A DNA stretch of 64,000 nucleotides from the NCBI RefSeq assembly GCF_004216715.1, contig NZ_SGXG01000001.1, positions 1,178,001 through 1,242,000 on the forward strand. The letters are read 5' to 3'. Numbering within the stretch: the first letter of the stretch is position 1; the number at the start of each line of letters is the position of its first letter. Shown piece after piece: positions 52,157-60,844 of this stretch. The notes under the pieces are model-generated. The model saw only the letters and a list, made by a program, of their open reading frames with translations. It did not search any database and had not been told where the DNA came from. Source of the stretch: Cecembia calidifontis (GTDB lineage Bacteria; Bacteroidota; Bacteroidia; Cytophagales; Cyclobacteriaceae). The position numbers were made by a program, and so were the translations under genes.

Positions 52157-54214
52157 TTAATTATCCCTGGTAATAACACCGATTTCTGCAAAGGAAGCCC
52201 TCTGCCCATCCGTTGTCCCCAATGCTTTTAGCCGGATATATCTTGCCTCCACCCCATTAAATTTTATTGTTTGCTCAATAGGATTGTTGTAAATATTTGA
52301 GAATTCCCCAAGGGCTCTATCTGTCCAGGTCCTGCCGTCCAAACTGCTCTGGAAAGCATACCTATTGATCACTCCCCTCATAAACCTGTTTTGTGGAGGA
52401 AGATAAGTAAAGCCATATAAAGTCATCACCTCAGCCAGATCTACGGTCAACTCATTCCCATTGCTCTGCCAAAAGGTGTTGGGATCCTCATCAATGGCTT
52501 TTTCCGCATTGGCATCAGTGTGGATAACTTTCCATTTTGCTTTAGGCTTGTCCAGATCTTGTACCAATATCTCACTCAGTTGGCCCGTAGCGGGATCATG
52601 GCTAACTGCTCTTATTTGTACCGCTTGATCCAACATGAAGGGTCCCTGATATTTTGGGCTGTTGATTCCCGGATCACTGCCATCCAAGGTATAATAAATA
52701 TCCACATTGCTTCCGGGAACATTCAAAGTCACTGCTCCCGATTTATCCCTTTTCAATATAGGCTCGATCAGCAATGCAGGGGCACGGTAAACCCCAATTC
52801 TGGAAAGGGTAGGGCTTGCTTTTGCATCGGTAATGGTAAACCTCAAAGCATCTGTAGCCACATCCTCAAATCTCAGTATTCGCTTGGCACCAATGGTGGT
52901 TCCCCTGTGGATAAGTTCCCAGCCATCAGCCGTTTTTACTTCCAAAGTAAAGCCTTTCACCCTTTGGCCCAAAGCAATGTGCTCTTGGGCCATAAACCTG
53001 TTAATACTTTGTTTTTTAGGAAATTGTATAAGTATTTCATTGTGGATAACGCCATCTTCTGCAGCCCAATACTTATTTTTATCCTTATGGAGTACCTGTT
53101 TGACTTCAAAGCCTCTGCCTCTTTCATTGGAGGCGCTTAACTTCGCCTTCTGAGCCAAATCCACTGCAAAATCTTCCTGGATTTTTGTGGATAACTTTAA
53201 GATTTGTTCCACATCTTTTTCATGAATCAAGCCTCGTCTATCCACAGGAAAATTGATCAAGAGAGCGGCATTTCTGCCAATACTATTGTAATAGATATCC
53301 AGCAATTGGGGAAGGGTCTTTACTTTATGGTCTTCATATTCGTGGTAATACCATCCCGGCCTGATGGACACATCGGCTTCAGCCGGCACCCAATGGGTGC
53401 CATTTTCCTGTCCTGCCGCATATTTTTCAGGATATTCCGGCATACCGGCATAGACAGAGTCCCGCATCAAATTGGACCAGGTGGTTTCATAGGCATAGCC
53501 ATCCTCATTGCCCACCCAGCGTACATCAGGTCCACCATCGCTGAACATCACTGCACCGGGCTGCAATTCCCTGACAAGCGCATAAGTATTGGGCCAGTCA
53601 TAATAAGTCAACTTATCCACATAACGGTTTTCATTGGCACCTCCATAATAACCAGTGCCGCCATTGGCCCCGTCAAACCATACTTCGAAAATTTCACCAT
53701 AATTTGTCAGTAATTCTTTCAACTGATTCCGCATGTAGGTAATATATTCTGGGGTACCATAATCTGCATGGTTCCTGTCCCATGGAGAATAATAAATCCC
53801 CATTTTTAGGCCAAACTCATCACAAGCCTCCCTCAATTCTTGAATCAAATCCCCTTTCCCATCTTTCCAGGGAGAGTTCTTTACGGAATGTTCGGTAAAA
53901 GCTGAAGGCCAGAGACAAAAACCATCATGGTGTTTGGCCGTGATGATAATGCCTTTCATCCCCGCCTCTTTGGCTACTTTGGCCCATTGGCGGGTATCCA
54001 AAGCTGTGGGGTTAAAATCAGCGGGATCCTCATCTCCCATGCCCCATTCCATGTCTGAAAAAGTATTCATATTGAAATGCACAAAGCCATAGTATTCCAA
54101 CTCATGCCAGGCGAGTTGGCGCTCTGAGGGAATCGGATAAACCGGAGCTGGCGGAGCGACTTCCGGGCCTTGGCAGGCCCAAACAATCAATACAAGAATG
54201 AGGAGTTTTTTCAT
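52157..54214 (-). CDS. Alpha-L-fucosidase (GH29), lipoprotein
   Basis: A 685-aa lipoprotein (signal MKKLLILVLIVWAC, Cys14). The GH29 catalytic barrel covers about residues 30-360, with the nucleophile Asp in FEVWFDGANGG and TAKHHDGFCLWPS, typical of the family. A chitobiase-type C-terminal segment follows at about 490-555 (VDIYYTLDGSDPGINSPKYQGPF), then an F5/8-type discoidin module at the end (YAFQSSLDGRTWTD, ARYIRLKALG). It should release fucose from host or algal glycans at the cell surface. The DNA contains five perfect DnaA boxes. Confidence 0.93.
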   Translation of the reverse strand: MKKLLILVLIVWACQGPEVAPPAPVYPIPSERQLAWHELEYYGFVHFNMNTFSDMEWGMGDEDPADFNPTALDTRQWAKVAKEAGMKGIIITAKHHDGFCLWPSAFTEHSVKNSPWKDGKGDLIQELREACDEFGLKMGIYYSPWDRNHADYGTPEYITYMRNQLKELLTNYGEIFEVWFDGANGGTGYYGGANENRYVDKLTYYDWPNTYALVRELQPGAVMFSDGGPDVRWVGNEDGYAYETTWSNLMRDSVYAGMPEYPEKYAAGQENGTHWVPAEADVSIRPGWYYHEYEDHKVKTLPQLLDIYYNSIGRNAALLINFPVDRRGLIHEKDVEQILKLSTKIQEDFAVDLAQKAKLSASNERGRGFEVKQVLHKDKNKYWAAEDGVIHNEILIQFPKKQSINRFMAQEHIALGQRVKGFTLEVKTADGWELIHRGTTIGAKRILRFEDVATDALRFTITDAKASPTLSRIGVYRAPALLIEPILKRDKSGAVTLNVPGSNVDIYYTLDGSDPGINSPKYQGPFMLDQAVQIRAVSHDPATGQLSEILVQDLDKPKAKWKVIHTDANAEKAIDEDPNTFWQSNGNELTVDLAEVMTLYGFTYLPPQNRFMRGVINRYAFQSSLDGRTWTDRALGEFSNIYNNPIEQTIKFNGVEARYIRLKALGTTDGQRASFAEIGVITRDN
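52519..53621. other. Cluster of five perfect DnaA boxes inside the fucosidase gene
   Basis: TGTGGATAA at 52519-52527, 52906-52914, 53041-53049 and 53186-53194, and TTATCCACA at 53613-53621. All are exact 9-mers. Outside this gene I find four perfect copies in the whole window: three at 33.4 kb and one at 1348-1356. Several of them encode Ile-His or Leu-Ser-Thr on the coding strand. A DnaA-titration site is a possible reading; codon coincidence is the alternative. Confidence 0.4.
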
Positions 54215-54427
54215 AGGGATCCAATTACTCCATGATAATAATCATTTTTCCATAAAACTTGAATGTATGCTGGAGATCCTTATTCTTCTTTTGAAAATTA
54301 AGGGTAAAGAGTCTGACAGACTCTATTCTCTAAATAAGGAATTTTTGTGCCATTTGTCTTTTTGGTCTTGCTGTACTAACTTTTAGCAGTGCATTCAAAA
54401 AATTTCACATCCAATGCCCTTTTACTC

Positions 54428-55390
54428 ATGAGAATTGTCCAGTTTAGAAATAAAGATAACTCCACACATGTCGGCTTGGTGGAAGGTGAGCGCTTAAGGC
54501 TTTTAAACGAGGTGACCAGCACCTATGCTTTGACGCAAAAGGTATTTGAATCAGGGAAAACACTTTTAGAATTAGTGGATATGTTGGCAGGGGATGTAAC
54601 CATAAGCTACCAGCCCCTTTTGGACCACAAGCAAGTATTATTGCCGCTTATGCATCCAGACCCATATCGTTGCTGGGTCACAGGAACAGGCCTTACCCAC
54701 TTGGGTTCCGCTGCTTCCCGTGATGAAATGCACCAAAAATTGAAAGGAAGCGACCCTGATGAGCTGACAGATTCCATGAAGATGTTCCGGATGGGACTGG
54801 AAAACGGTAGAATGTTAAACGGGAAGCCAGGCGTACAACCGGAGTGGTTTTACAAGGGAAATGGACTGTCTGTAGTACCCACAGGTCATGAATTGGTTTC
54901 TCCGGCTTTTGCACTTGACGGGGGAGAGGAGCCTGAATTAGCAGGCCTGTATGTGATAGATCCGGATGGAAATCCATTTAGGCTTGGATTCGCAGTAGGA
55001 AATGAGTTTTCTGACCATAAAATGGAGAAAATCAATTACCTGTATTTGGCACATTCCAAATTAAGGATGAGTGCTTATGGCCCTGAAATACTGATTTCAG
55101 AGCTGCCGGATCATTTGGTAGGTTTAAGCCGTATTCTAAGAGGGGAAAAGGTGGTATGGCAGAAAGAGTTTCTTACGGGCCAAGCCAATATGAGCCACAA
55201 TATCGTTAACCTGGAGCACCATCACTTCAAATATGACTTGTTTAGGCAGCCTGGAGATGTGCACGTACACTATTTTGGCACATCTGTGGTAAGCTTTGCA
55301 GATGGTATCGAGGTCCAACATGGAGATAGGTTTGAAATTTCCATTCCGGAACTCGGAAAACCACTCATCAACACACTGAGACAGGTATAA
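54428..55390 (+). CDS. AraD1/GguC family protein (fumarylacetoacetase fold)
   Basis: A 320-aa protein starting MRIVQFRNKDNSTHVGLVEG; the frame is open back to 54389, but this start fits the family. Conserved GguC/AraD1 blocks are TGTGLTHLGSAASRDEMH, TDSMKMFRMGLENGRM, PEWFYKGNG, GNEFSDHKMEKINYLYLAHSKLR and NLEHHHFKYDLFRQPGDVHVHYFGT, which holds the metal ligands. Characterised relatives dehydrate L-2-keto-3-deoxyarabonate or similar sugar acids. Its place opposite the fucosidase hints at an oxidative deoxysugar route. Confidence 0.88.
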   Translation: MRIVQFRNKDNSTHVGLVEGERLRLLNEVTSTYALTQKVFESGKTLLELVDMLAGDVTISYQPLLDHKQVLLPLMHPDPYRCWVTGTGLTHLGSAASRDEMHQKLKGSDPDELTDSMKMFRMGLENGRMLNGKPGVQPEWFYKGNGLSVVPTGHELVSPAFALDGGEEPELAGLYVIDPDGNPFRLGFAVGNEFSDHKMEKINYLYLAHSKLRMSAYGPEILISELPDHLVGLSRILRGEKVVWQKEFLTGQANMSHNIVNLEHHHFKYDLFRQPGDVHVHYFGTSVVSFADGIEVQHGDRFEISIPELGKPLINTLRQV

Positions 55391-55793
55391 ACACAATGTT
55401 TAAATCCGAATTCTAAGACGTTTTCAAAGTAACGTTTAGTTGTCAACTTTAAATAGTGGTGGACAGTATTAAAAGAATCCCATAATATTGAAACATAAAT
55501 TGACTCAATAGGCAGGGTTCGAATGACGACGGACCGGGCCGGCTCCGGCCTTGCGGGCTGATAGGATTCCGTCGGCTTGACTTTTTTGGTTACTTTTTGT
55601 GTCAAGACAAAAAGTGACTATAGAAAATAACCATATTCATCTTCTAATTTAGGTTGATTCATAATTTACGTTTTTTTAACAATAGATTTAAGTTGGATGG
55701 TATTGTGCATTTGGGTTATTCGTAAAATTCAATCTTAATTCAACTCTTTCATAAAAAATTAGGTTAAAAATTCAGAAAATGTAATTTGCCTTC
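55391..55793. other. Gene-free region with a GC-rich repeat-like island
   Basis: About 400 bases before alr. Around 55520-55580 the sequence is abruptly GC-rich (GACCGGGCCGGCTCCGGCCT). It is followed by a hairpin in which GTTACTTTTTGTGTC pairs with GACAAAAAGTGAC (55589-55618). Such GC-rich plus TTTTTGGTTACTTTTTGT combinations recur in Bacteroidota genomes as interspersed repeats. A 111-codon minus-strand frame over it is not a credible gene. Confidence 0.5.
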
Positions 55794-56948
55794 ATGCAAC
55801 ACACTTCTTATATCGAGATCAGTAGATCGGCTTTTAAAAAAAACATTGATTTTATCAGAAAGGATATTGGTGCCGCTACTTCCCTGTCTTTGGTGGTAAA
55901 GGGAAATGCCTATGGGCATGGCGTAGAAAATATTGTCCCTATGGCAGAGGAAAATGGGATGAGGCACTTTTCCACATTTTCTGCAGATGAAGCCCTGAGG
56001 GTATTTCATGCCAGTAAAATGGGGAGTGAGATCATGATTATGGGAATGCTCATGAATGAGGATTTGGGGGAATTGATACAGAAAGGAATTAATTTTTATG
56101 TATTTGATTTTGACCGCTTGGAAGCTGCGGTAGCTGTTGCCAAAACTATGGGTAAAAAGGCCAAAATCCATGTAGAAGTCGAAACAGGTTTTCACAGGAC
56201 TGGATTTGAGTGGGAGGAAAGGGAATGGCTGATCAATCAACTGAAAGAACATGCTCCTTTCCTTGAACTGAAAGGGCTTTGCACCCATTATGCCGGAGCG
56301 GAAAGCATAGCCAATTATGTGAGGGTACGAAATCAGATCAAGCAGTTTAAGCAATTTAAAAAGAGCTTTGATTCTCAAAACATCACCTTTGAGAAATACC
56401 ATACTGCCTGTTCTGCTGCTGCGCTGTTATATCCTGAGACTAAAATGGACATGGTGCGCATAGGGATTGCTGCTTACGGTTTTTGGCCCACACAGGAAAC
56501 CTACATGTACCGCTTCCAATCCCTACCGGACAATGATAAAAACCCTTTAAAAAGGCTGATCACATGGAAAAGTTCAATAATGAACACCAAGTCTGTCAAA
56601 ATGGGCGAATTCATTGGTTACGGATCAAGCTACATGGCACCACGTGACATGACCATCGCTTTGGTACCCATTGGTTATGGACATGGGTATAGCCGTTTGT
56701 TGAGTAATCAGGGCAAGGTCCTGATTTCCGGGGTAATAGTACCCGTAGTGGGTACGGTCACCATGAACAGCATCGCAGTAGATGTCACAGATTTGGAAAA
56801 AGTGCAAAAAGGGGACGAAGCGGTAATCATCGGTTGTCAAGGGGGAAAAGAGCTTTCTGTGGCTTCCTTCGGTGAATCCTCCCAACAAGTGAATTATGAG
56901 CTTCTAACCCGTCTACCTCAGGATATTCCCAGATTTGTTGTGGATTAA
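55794..56948 (+). CDS. alr: Alanine racemase
   Basis: A 384-aa PLP enzyme making D-alanine for peptidoglycan. PLP-binding Lys36 is in LVVKGNAYGHGVEN; the usual KANAYGHG has Gly for Ala here. The second catalytic Tyr is in GYGSSYMAPRDM near residue 280. Other conserved parts are VETGFHRTGF and VDMVRIGIAAYG, and the C-terminal beta domain has PVVGTVTMNSIAVDVTD. There is no fused MurF domain, unlike some Bacteroidota Alr. It ends in a bidirectional terminator shared with lysC. Confidence 0.93.
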   Translation: MQHTSYIEISRSAFKKNIDFIRKDIGAATSLSLVVKGNAYGHGVENIVPMAEENGMRHFSTFSADEALRVFHASKMGSEIMIMGMLMNEDLGELIQKGINFYVFDFDRLEAAVAVAKTMGKKAKIHVEVETGFHRTGFEWEEREWLINQLKEHAPFLELKGLCTHYAGAESIANYVRVRNQIKQFKQFKKSFDSQNITFEKYHTACSAAALLYPETKMDMVRIGIAAYGFWPTQETYMYRFQSLPDNDKNPLKRLITWKSSIMNTKSVKMGEFIGYGSSYMAPRDMTIALVPIGYGHGYSRLLSNQGKVLISGVIVPVVGTVTMNSIAVDVTDLEKVQKGDEAVIIGCQGGKELSVASFGESSQQVNYELLTRLPQDIPRFVVD

Positions 56949-56953
56949 AATAA

Positions 56954-56984
56954 AAAAACTCATCCTTTTTTGGGATGAGTTTTT
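56954..56984. terminator. Bidirectional intrinsic terminator (alr and lysC)
   Basis: AAAAACTCATCC (56954-56965) pairs with GGATGAGTTTTT (56973-56984), with a T-rich loop. Confidence 0.87.
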
Positions 56985-56995
56985 AGGGGTTGACA

Positions 56996-58315
56996 TTACC
57001 ATTCAAATAGCCCTTCATTGAGGCTCTTGAGGGCATCATTTTTATATTTGGCATCTAACAGTAAGGAAACATTGTGTCTGCTTCCGCCGTAGGATACCAT
57101 TCTGATAGGAAAATCAGCCAGACAGTTCAAGATTTTGGCCAAGGTACCTTTTGATTCCGCAATCATATTTCCTACAACAGAAATAATGGTTTGGTTTTTA
57201 TCCACTTCTACCATTCCATAGGCCTCCAGTTCTTTGACAATCTCGCTGAGATGGCTGAGGTCATCAATGGTAACCGATACTGCCACCTCAGAAGTGGTGA
57301 TCATGTCTATGGATGTCTTGTATTTTTCAAACACTTCGAAGACCTTCCTCAGGAAACCATAAGCAAGAAGCATCCTGCTGGATTTGATTTTAATGGCCGT
57401 GATCCCGTCTTTGGCAGCCAATGCTTTTACCCCCGTCCCCTGTTCTTTTCCAGTGATGGTAGTTCCGGCTGCCTCCGGTTCCATGGTGTTGAGTAGCTTC
57501 ACCGGAATGTTGTACAATTGAGCAGGCCAAATGGATGCGGGATGCAATATTTTGGCGCCAAAGTAAGCCAGTTCAGCAGCTTCATCGAAAGATAGCTGTG
57601 CAATGGGACGGGTTTTGTCGACCACCCTCGGGTCATTGTTGTGCATTCCATCGATATCTGTCCAGATTTCAACGACATCGGCATTGACCGCCGCTCCAAT
57701 AAGGGAGGCAGAATAATCCGATCCGCCCCTTTTTAGGTTGTCCACTTCATTTCTGTGGTTTTTACAGATATAACCTTGGGTGACGAAAATCCTATCATTC
57801 GGATAATTGGCCAGAATGACTTTGATTTTCTCCGAAATTTTCTTCAGTTCGGGCTCTGCGTTTTCATCGATACTCATGAAATCAAGGGCCGGAAGGAAAA
57901 CGGCCGGAATATCCAATTCCTGCAAAAGCGTATAGAAAAGTTTGGTTGAAAGCAATTCTCCTTGTGCCAAAATATCCCTATTGATGGCTTCATTGAAGGA
58001 AATTTTCAGGATGATATTGAGAAACTCGAAGTGTTCTTTGATGATTTTCTCGGCTTTTGCCCTGGCAGCCTCTGTTTTCAACAAATCCTTATAGAACTGC
58101 AGGTAGTGGGCATGTAAAGCATCAATTCTTTCCTTGGCCAAATCTTTATTGGCAGCGGCCAAAGCTTCCCCGATACTTACCAGGGCATTTGTCGTACCGG
58201 AAAGGGCAGAAAGCACTACGATTTTCTTTTCGTTGTCTCTGGTAATCAGGTCTTTGACCTGATGCATTCTTTCGGGTTTTCCTACTGAGGTACCCCCGAA
58301 CTTCATGATTTTCAT
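56996..58315 (-). CDS. lysC: Aspartokinase (monofunctional)
   Basis: A 439-aa enzyme that phosphorylates aspartate, the first step to lysine, threonine, methionine and diaminopimelate. The kinase opening MKIMKFGGTSVGKPERMHQV is classic, with LKRGGSDYSASLIGAAVNAD and EIWTDIDGMHNNDPRVV for Asp and ATP sites. Two C-terminal ACT domains give feedback control. It is not fused to homoserine dehydrogenase. It follows ribH by 23 bases and is probably cotranscribed with it. Confidence 0.94.
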   Translation of the reverse strand: MKIMKFGGTSVGKPERMHQVKDLITRDNEKKIVVLSALSGTTNALVSIGEALAAANKDLAKERIDALHAHYLQFYKDLLKTEAARAKAEKIIKEHFEFLNIILKISFNEAINRDILAQGELLSTKLFYTLLQELDIPAVFLPALDFMSIDENAEPELKKISEKIKVILANYPNDRIFVTQGYICKNHRNEVDNLKRGGSDYSASLIGAAVNADVVEIWTDIDGMHNNDPRVVDKTRPIAQLSFDEAAELAYFGAKILHPASIWPAQLYNIPVKLLNTMEPEAAGTTITGKEQGTGVKALAAKDGITAIKIKSSRMLLAYGFLRKVFEVFEKYKTSIDMITTSEVAVSVTIDDLSHLSEIVKELEAYGMVEVDKNQTIISVVGNMIAESKGTLAKILNCLADFPIRMVSYGGSRHNVSLLLDAKYKNDALKSLNEGLFEW

Positions 58316-58338
58316 ATGGTCAGTAAGGTTTGAGTTTT

Positions 58339-58815
58339 CTAAAATCCAAGCATTTTGATGGCGGTAATAGCCGCTTCATCTCCTTTGTTTCCGTGCTTGC
58401 CACCCGCCCTGTCTAATGCCTGTTGCATGGTATTAGGTGTCAAAACTCCAAAGATTACTGGTTTGTTATATTTGAGACTGACATTGGTAATTCCATGTGC
58501 GACTGCATCGCAGATGAAATCAAAATGTCTGGTTTCTCCTTGGATCACACATCCCAAGCAGATGACGGCATCTATTTCTTCTAATTCGGCCAACCACTGT
58601 GCCCCAAGAGTTAATTCAAAGGATCCGGGGACATTTTTTCTGAAAATGTTTTCCTTTTTGGCACCGTGTTTCAATAAAGTATCTACCGCAGCAGAAAATA
58701 AGGATTCGGTCACTTGGTCATTCCATTCTGAAACGACGATTCCGAATTTTTTATGGGAAATGTCCAGTATGTTTTTGTCAGAATACTGGCTCAAGCTTTT
58801 CAATGAAGTTGCCAT
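58339..58815 (-). CDS. ribH: 6,7-dimethyl-8-ribityllumazine synthase
   Basis: A 158-aa enzyme of riboflavin synthesis, condensing the pyrimidine and butanone phosphate precursors. Motifs are VPGSFELTLGAQWLAE, CLGCVIQGETRHFDFICDAVAHG (including the catalytic His region) and FGVLTPNTMQQALDRAGGKHGNKG. Length is typical of the icosahedral or pentameric subunit. It lies between the TPR gene and lysC. Confidence 0.95.
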   Translation of the reverse strand: MATSLKSLSQYSDKNILDISHKKFGIVVSEWNDQVTESLFSAAVDTLLKHGAKKENIFRKNVPGSFELTLGAQWLAELEEIDAVICLGCVIQGETRHFDFICDAVAHGITNVSLKYNKPVIFGVLTPNTMQQALDRAGGKHGNKGDEAAITAIKMLGF

Positions 58816-58843
58816 ATTTTTTTATTGATGTATGAAAACAAAA

Positions 58844-58870
58844 AAGAGTAAGACTTTTGGCCTTACTCTT
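58844..58870 (-). terminator. Intrinsic terminator between the TPR gene and ribH
   Basis: AAGAGTAAG (58844-58852) pairs with CTTACTCTT (58862-58870); on the minus strand a T-rich tract follows. It would limit readthrough from the TPR gene into ribH. Confidence 0.72.
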
Positions 58871-58896
58871 CTTAAATGCTTGGGTACAACAAAGCA

Positions 58897-59607
58897 TTAC
58901 TTAGAGGCAAGGCCTTCCAAGCGCGCTTTATGCTTTCGAGCGTTGGTGTATTCGAAAGACTCGTAGTATTTGTCCTCTATGATACCGTAGGTTTTGATGG
59001 CATTTTCGATATCTCCTGCTTCTTCATAAGCAATAGCCAATTTGTTCAGGTATCGGGGTGCAAAATGCTTATTTTCTTTATGATTTACCGCTTTCTTGTA
59101 AGCAGCGATGGCATCCTTTGTATTTCCCAATTCCAAATAAGCATCACCCAAAAGCGCATAAGCTCTGGCCTGAACGAAATAATCATCAGCAGAGAACTTT
59201 TTCAAATGGTCGGCAGCTTTTTGAAACTGACCTTCAGAAAGATAAATGGAACCAATGTAGAAATGGGCCAGATTAGCCGCAGCTGTTCCGCTGTATTGGT
59301 CTACAATTCTAAGAAATCCTGCATTGGAACCGTCTCCGTTCAAAGCAAGGTCAGTACTGTCCTGTTCGAAATAATATACAGCCTGGAACATTTCTGCCTG
59401 GGCCTTTTTGTTTTTGTTCTGCTTATCAATCTGGAAATAAAGGACACCGGCGATAATCAGGATTACCGCAATTAGGATACCTCCGAAGACTTTGGAGTTC
59501 TTTTTGATGAATGCTTCACCCCTTTCCAGCCTGCCTGCAATCTCTTCCGGTTTTTCCAAAAGCTCGTATTCTACTTCAGGAGCTTTTTTCGTTTGTTTCT
59601 TAGCCAT
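58897..59607 (-). CDS. Membrane-anchored TPR protein (YfgM-like)
   Basis: A 236-aa protein from the ATG at 59607 (MAKKQTKKAPEVEYELLEKPEE). One membrane helix (FGGILIAVILIIAGVLYFQI, about 45-65) is followed by TPR-type repeats (GQFQKAADHLKKFSADDYF; LLGDAYLELGNTKDAIAAYKKA; LAIAYEEAGDIENAIKTYG). The architecture resembles YfgM, a periplasmic ancillary chaperone of the translocon. In many Bacteroidota this gene sits between ribH and recF; here pdhA lies between it and recF. A longer frame from 59700 is unlikely. Confidence 0.86.
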   Translation of the reverse strand: MAKKQTKKAPEVEYELLEKPEEIAGRLERGEAFIKKNSKVFGGILIAVILIIAGVLYFQIDKQNKNKKAQAEMFQAVYYFEQDSTDLALNGDGSNAGFLRIVDQYSGTAAANLAHFYIGSIYLSEGQFQKAADHLKKFSADDYFVQARAYALLGDAYLELGNTKDAIAAYKKAVNHKENKHFAPRYLNKLAIAYEEAGDIENAIKTYGIIEDKYYESFEYTNARKHKARLEGLASK

Positions 59608-59664
59608 TCTATAAAATTTTTCGCCCGCAAATATAAGGCTTTTAATTAATTCACAAATAGAAAC

Positions 59665-59712
59665 AAAAAAACCAGCCATGAACAGACATACCTTATTCAT
59701 GGCTGATTTTTT
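59665..59712. terminator. Bidirectional intrinsic terminator (pdhA end)
   Basis: CAGCCATGAA (59673-59682) pairs with TTCATGGCTG (59696-59705), with an A-run before and a T-run after. Confidence 0.82.
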
Positions 59713-59719
59713 TGATATT

Positions 59720-60739
59720 TTATTCCATTACGAAAGGATAGTCTTCTTGAACATATACATCCTTGAAGGCATCCATGCCGTCAGGCCAAGGAGATTCCTC
59801 AGCGAATTTCACGGCGTCATCTACTTGTTTTTTCACCCTTGCATCAATTTCGGCAATTTCTTCTTCCGTCAGGATATTATTCTCCATAATGGTAGCTTTT
59901 ACTTGCTCGATCGGATCCCTTTGCTTGTATTCCTCAACTTCCTCACGGGTTCTGTATTTTTGAGGATCGGACATCGAGTGTCCTTTATATCGGTAGGTTC
60001 TGAATTCCAGAAGGGTAGGACCTTCACCTTTTCTTGCCCTCTCTGCTGCTTCTGCTACTGCTTCATGAACTGCTTCTACATTCATACCGTCAACAGGGAA
60101 TGAAGGCATGTCATAAGCCTCTCCAATGGTATAGAGTTCAGTTACATTGGAGGTTCTTGCTACTGAAGTACCCATGGCATAGCCATTGTTTTCGATCACA
60201 AAGATCACAGGGACTTTGTACAACATGGCCAAGTTGAAAGCCTCGTGAACAGCACCTTGTCTTACGGCACCGTCACCCATGTAACAGATGCAAAGGTTTT
60301 TGGTGCCCTTGTATTTTTCGGCAAATCCGATACCAAGGCCCATAGGCACCTGAGCACCTACGATACCATGGCCACCCATGAAGTTGCGCTCTTTGTCAAA
60401 GATGTGCATAGAACCGCCTTTACCTTTGGTAGTTCCTGTGGCTTTGCCATAAAGTTCGGCCATAACTGCTCCTGGATCAGTTCCCAATCCAAGTGGATGT
60501 GCATGGTCTCTGTAAGCGGTAATCCACTTGTCGTCTTTTTCAAGAGCGGTGATGGCGCCGGAAGCACAGGCTTCCTGACCTATATATAAGTGACAGAATC
60601 CTCTGATTTTTTGCTGCCCATAAAGTTGTCCGGCTTTTTCTTCAAACCTTCTCATCAACAGCATGCTTTCGTACCAATAAGCGTAAGTTTCTTTAGAGTA
60701 TTTCGCTTTTGCTTTGGTCGCTGAACTCTTTTTTGCCAT
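59720..60739 (-). CDS. pdhA: Pyruvate dehydrogenase E1 component, alpha subunit
   Basis: A 339-aa thiamine diphosphate enzyme that decarboxylates pyruvate with an E1 beta subunit; the partner is not in this window. The TPP motif GDGAVRQGAVHEAFNLAMLYKVPVIFVIENN is present, and the phosphorylation-loop-like YRYKGHSMSDPQKYRTREEV follows. A basic, Ala/Lys-rich start (MAKKSSATKAKAKYSKETYAY) begins at the ATG at 60739. An exact -7 box lies upstream at 60773-60780, which argues against a start at 60775. Confidence 0.94.
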   Translation of the reverse strand: MAKKSSATKAKAKYSKETYAYWYESMLLMRRFEEKAGQLYGQQKIRGFCHLYIGQEACASGAITALEKDDKWITAYRDHAHPLGLGTDPGAVMAELYGKATGTTKGKGGSMHIFDKERNFMGGHGIVGAQVPMGLGIGFAEKYKGTKNLCICYMGDGAVRQGAVHEAFNLAMLYKVPVIFVIENNGYAMGTSVARTSNVTELYTIGEAYDMPSFPVDGMNVEAVHEAVAEAAERARKGEGPTLLEFRTYRYKGHSMSDPQKYRTREEVEEYKQRDPIEQVKATIMENNILTEEEIAEIDARVKKQVDDAVKFAEESPWPDGMDAFKDVYVQEDYPFVME

Positions 60740-60772
60740 ATCGTTTAATGTAAAATATGCTAAATTAGGCCC

Positions 60773-60780
60773 CAAATATA
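60773..60780 (-). promoter_or_regulatory. Candidate -7 box (TATATTTG) for pdhA
   Basis: An exact TAnnTTTG on the minus strand, 33 bases before the pdhA ATG, in the divergent pdhA-recF region. No good -33 element is seen at the usual spacing. Confidence 0.45.
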
Positions 60781-60844
60781 ATCAAATGGGCTGAATTTTA
60801 AGGCCGAACGCGAAAATAGTCAAAAACCTCACAGATTCTGCAAG

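Noticed and set aside
52520..53140. 206-codon plus-strand frame
   Set aside because: It is antisense to the fucosidase gene and has no domain or start signal.
55270..55605. 111-codon minus-strand frame over the GC-rich island
   Set aside because: It crosses the end of the AraD1 gene and a non-coding repeat; the translated text is low-complexity repeat-derived.
55764..56402. 212-codon minus-strand frame
   Set aside because: It is antisense to alr, has a protein-like length but no motif, and alr is unmistakable.
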